Positions 61,518 through 64,000 of a DNA stretch of 64,000 nucleotides are shown one piece after another. This DNA comes from Methylophilaceae bacterium 11. Its GTDB lineage: Bacteria; Pseudomonadota; Gammaproteobacteria; Burkholderiales; Methylophilaceae. The notes beneath the pieces are model-generated. The model was not told where the DNA came from. It saw nothing but the letters and a program-made list of their open reading frames with translations, and ran no database searches. Made by a program: the position numbers and the translations under genes. Position 1 is the stretch's first letter; each line of letters starts with the position of its first letter. The stretch covers positions 124,001 to 188,000 of the forward strand of contig JCKJ01000001.1 in NCBI GenBank assembly GCA_000525025.1, in the 5' to 3' direction.

Positions 61518-63707
61518 TTACGCAACGGCCCGCGCGTATTGTTTGATGCCTAGTATTGCTGAAAATTTAATCGCTGACATGGGTTTGCCAAATAAGTAGC
61601 CTTGGCCCTCGCTGCATTTCTTTTGCATCAGGTGCTTACGTTGCGCTTCAGTTTCAATCCCTTCAGCAATCGCTTCAAGATGGAAGCTGTGCGCCATGTC
61701 CAACGTTGCGCGGATCACAGAGGCATCCTGCTCATGTTCCAACATGCCGTGAACGAATGATTGATCGATTTTGATACGGGTCAACGGATAAGTCTTGAGT
61801 AGGCTTAAAGATGCATACCCTGTACCAAAATCATCAAAAGCAATACCAACACCATGTTCACGCAAGTGATGCAATGAGCGGAGTACCACGTCATCATGAT
61901 TCAGCGCAATATTCTCAGTAATCTCCAGCTCTAGTGCTTCAGGGGGTAAGCCATGCCTGTCTAATGTTTCCATGACTTCTGAGACTAGATCGCCCACTCT
62001 GAATTGTGCTCCAAACAAATTAACGCCCATACGCAGATTGGCTGCACCGTTACGTCGCCAGTATGCGGCTTGTGCACATGCTCCATCTAAAACCCAAGCG
62101 CCAACCGTTGCCGCAAGTGTGCCGCCCTCTAGCGCAGGGAGAAATGAAGCAGGCGTTAATATGCCTCTTTGTGGGTGGTTCCAGCGGATGAGTGCTTCTG
62201 CGCCGGTAATTTCGCCAGTCAATAAATTCACCTGTGGCTGATAGAAAAGCAGAAACTCTCCCTCATCGACAGCGCGATGCAGTTCAAGTGCATACAAGCG
62301 CCTAGCGTCTGCCTCCATGCGTAAAGCCGTGACAAATAGAAAAACACGTCCACGCCCTAGGCTTTTAGCTTTGAATAAGGCAAGGTCAGCATTGCTGACC
62401 AATTCCAACGCTTCATGTGCCTGAAGTGGGGCGAGTGCTGCGCCACAACTTGCTGCGATCCTGACTTCCTGACCATCCATCACAATCGGTAATGCAATGT
62501 GTTGAATCACTGATTCGGCGACTTCTTTCACCAATGCTGTGTCCGTCATAAAAGGCAATAAAATCGCAAATTCATCCCCGCCAATTCTGGCTGCAACCCC
62601 AATATGTTCCACCAATTTAGCAATGCGAACCGAGACTTCTTTGAGTATCGTATCACCAACGATATGTCCCAAGGTATCGTTGATGTCCTTGAAGCCGTCC
62701 AGATCGATCATTAACACAGATGCTGGCTTAGCGGCGATGAGTGTGTCTTCTACACTGCGATAAAAGCTTGCTCTATTGGCAAGACCCGTGAGCGGATCAA
62801 TGTTGGCTTGATGGCGTAACTCCATTTCTTCCAGACGTTGTGCGGTGATGTCTTTAAGCACTGCTTCAAACTTCATTTGGCCGGCTTCTTTCCAACCAAA
62901 TAGTGAGAATCCGAGCAGAAACTCGGTGCCATCTTTACGCAAGCCTCGTACTTCCGAAGGGATGCTGAGCTGATCCAGAGAGGCTGTAGCAATTGCATGG
63001 GCGACGGAGGCTTGGAACTGTAAATGATGGCGTTCTGGAATCAGCATTTCAACCGGTTTACCAACGCCTTCTTCAAGGGTATAGCCATGAGATTGTGCGG
63101 CTGCTGCATTCCATGCAGTAATACGACGGGTCTCGTCAAACCACACTACAGGCGTATTTGAACTGCCTGCATATTCTTCAAAGTTAGGTCTGGTGCGGTT
63201 AGCCGCTACTTCAATGCGCCTTAGCTCAAGACGGTCTGACACCATCTTGGCAAGCTCTTGTAACCGCAAATGATCATCTGCAGAAAAATCCAAGTGTGGC
63301 TTATTATCAATGATGCACAACGCCCCCAGTGCGAGACCTTCCGGAGTGCGCAATGGAACCCCAGCATAAAAACGAAGATTTGCCACGCCGGTGACTAAAG
63401 GATTATCGTGGAATCGATCATCCAGCGTGGCATCTGGAATCACCATGCCATTGACTTCATTGATGGCATGCGCACAAAAAGAGACATCGCGACTCATGTC
63501 CACCGTACCAACGCCCACACTCGCGGCAAAGAACACATGATCACTACCAATCATGTTGACTGCAGCAACAGGCATATTGAACATGCGCGCTGCAATCTGA
63601 ACTGCTGGTTCAAGGCTAGGGATTAACTTTTCATCGTCTAGGCCATGATTGGATAAGGCAATCAATCGTTCTGATTCAGTCGAAAGTATCGCTGGACACT
63701 TCATCAA
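61518..63707 (-). CDS. GAF-PAS-GGDEF-EAL bifunctional c-di-GMP protein
   Basis: The 729 residues comprise a GAF domain with DVSFCAHAINE and FHDNPLVTGVANLRFYAG, very like the first GAF of the other large cyclase in the window. A PAS domain (about 165-290), an intact GGDEF (ARIGGDEFAILLPF, no I-site) and an intact EAL domain (GAEALIRWNHP, EITEN, DDFGTGYASL, KIDQSFV, AEGIETEAQ) follow. Both halves could be active. It has no membrane segment. The ATG is at 63707, with AGGAGGG upstream on the minus strand. Confidence 0.92.
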   Translation of the reverse strand: MMKCPAILSTESERLIALSNHGLDDEKLIPSLEPAVQIAARMFNMPVAAVNMIGSDHVFFAASVGVGTVDMSRDVSFCAHAINEVNGMVIPDATLDDRFHDNPLVTGVANLRFYAGVPLRTPEGLALGALCIIDNKPHLDFSADDHLRLQELAKMVSDRLELRRIEVAANRTRPNFEEYAGSSNTPVVWFDETRRITAWNAAAAQSHGYTLEEGVGKPVEMLIPERHHLQFQASVAHAIATASLDQLSIPSEVRGLRKDGTEFLLGFSLFGWKEAGQMKFEAVLKDITAQRLEEMELRHQANIDPLTGLANRASFYRSVEDTLIAAKPASVLMIDLDGFKDINDTLGHIVGDTILKEVSVRIAKLVEHIGVAARIGGDEFAILLPFMTDTALVKEVAESVIQHIALPIVMDGQEVRIAASCGAALAPLQAHEALELVSNADLALFKAKSLGRGRVFLFVTALRMEADARRLYALELHRAVDEGEFLLFYQPQVNLLTGEITGAEALIRWNHPQRGILTPASFLPALEGGTLAATVGAWVLDGACAQAAYWRRNGAANLRMGVNLFGAQFRVGDLVSEVMETLDRHGLPPEALELEITENIALNHDDVVLRSLHHLREHGVGIAFDDFGTGYASLSLLKTYPLTRIKIDQSFVHGMLEHEQDASVIRATLDMAHSFHLEAIAEGIETEAQRKHLMQKKCSEGQGYLFGKPMSAIKFSAILGIKQYARAVA

Positions 63708-64000
63708 ACCCTCCTTGTTCTTACGTAGATTTTTAGCGGAGATAGATCAAGACTGTTGATTCTATTAAAAAATTGGGTGTTTGCATACCCATCAAAATTG
63801 TATGGTGCCAGTTTTTTATGAATTAAATCTGTCATCGTTGATGTAACGAGAAGGTGGCTATCACCATTGATTGCCATGCGCACAAAGTATATTAGACAAG
63901 GAGTATTTTTCACTTATATGAATAATGACTAGGTTATGGCTGTCCTAAACTTTTCTTTACCACCACTGTCTTGATTTATCGAAAGCTTCTTACTTTGAGC
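63708..64000. other. Right-edge stretch without a supported gene
   Basis: No gene is supported here. A short minus-strand open frame (63704-63913) has no domain and overlaps the GGDEF-EAL start by four bases; it is not convincing. The region should include the promoter of that gene. The sequence is AT-rich. Confidence 0.5.

Noticed and set aside
63704-63913. 69-residue minus-strand open frame at the right edge
   Set aside because: No domain, weak coding character and no good start; it lies where a promoter is expected.

Overview
The window looks like chromosomal DNA of a free-living Gram-negative betaproteobacterium. A member of the Methylophilaceae (Methylotenera- or Methylophilus-like) is my best guess, inferred from protein style and gene content; no rRNA or tRNA is present to confirm it. 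Genes are densely packed with many start/stop overlaps, and base composition is moderately AT-rich.

Region 1 (1-8.6 kb) is the right part of a Tad/Flp (type IVc) pilus locus: an edge-truncated protein, a secreted protein, a 58-residue Flp/TadE-like pilin, CpaB, the secretin CpaC, an FHA-fused CpaF ATPase, TadB and TadC, then a DUF192 protein. Between tadB and tadC lie a perfect array of a 7-bp repeat and two unrelated small genes (yccF-like, ybjQ-like).

Region 2 (8.6-21.7 kb) is an accessory island. It opens with a divergent hipBA toxin-antitoxin pair whose upstream DNA carries three identical-core operator palindromes exactly 50 bp apart. Next is an apparent operon of secreted proteins: a TadE-OmpA fusion, a 1876-residue RHS protein with a Sec signal and a putative metal-dependent toxin tip, a beta-helix protein, a small secreted protein and a DUF4034-like protein. 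A decayed RHS fragment and a TetR-type regulator follow.

Region 3 (21.8-37.4 kb) couples c-di-GMP to a second pilus or secretion machine: a GGDEF protein, a sigma-54 response regulator, an ExeA/MshM-like ATPase with a SPOR domain, then MSHA-type genes (mshL, mshN-like, mshE with MshEN c-di-GMP motifs, mshG, PilM/N-, PilO- and PilP-like proteins and two pseudopilin-like proteins). A sigma-54-like promoter lies before mshL.

Region 4 (37.4-48.3 kb) is mostly housekeeping: moeB/thiF, an SPFH-NfeD pair, a photolyase-like protein whose domains look circularly permuted, LemA plus a GIDE/EF-hand membrane protein, valS, DUF1398, a BFD-type ferredoxin, and a sulfur-relay cluster (DsrE, TusA, rhodanese) with a zinc-ribbon membrane protein.

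Region 5 (48.3-64 kb) holds signalling and stress genes: three large GAF/PAS/CHASE3 c-di-GMP proteins, cfa, a hypoxanthine/uracil-DNA glycosylase, rnk, a LysR regulator, a two-component system bracketed by two PepSY proteins, and a bacterial alternative oxidase with all its di-iron ligands. No CRISPR array, rRNA, tRNA or complete insertion sequence was seen.
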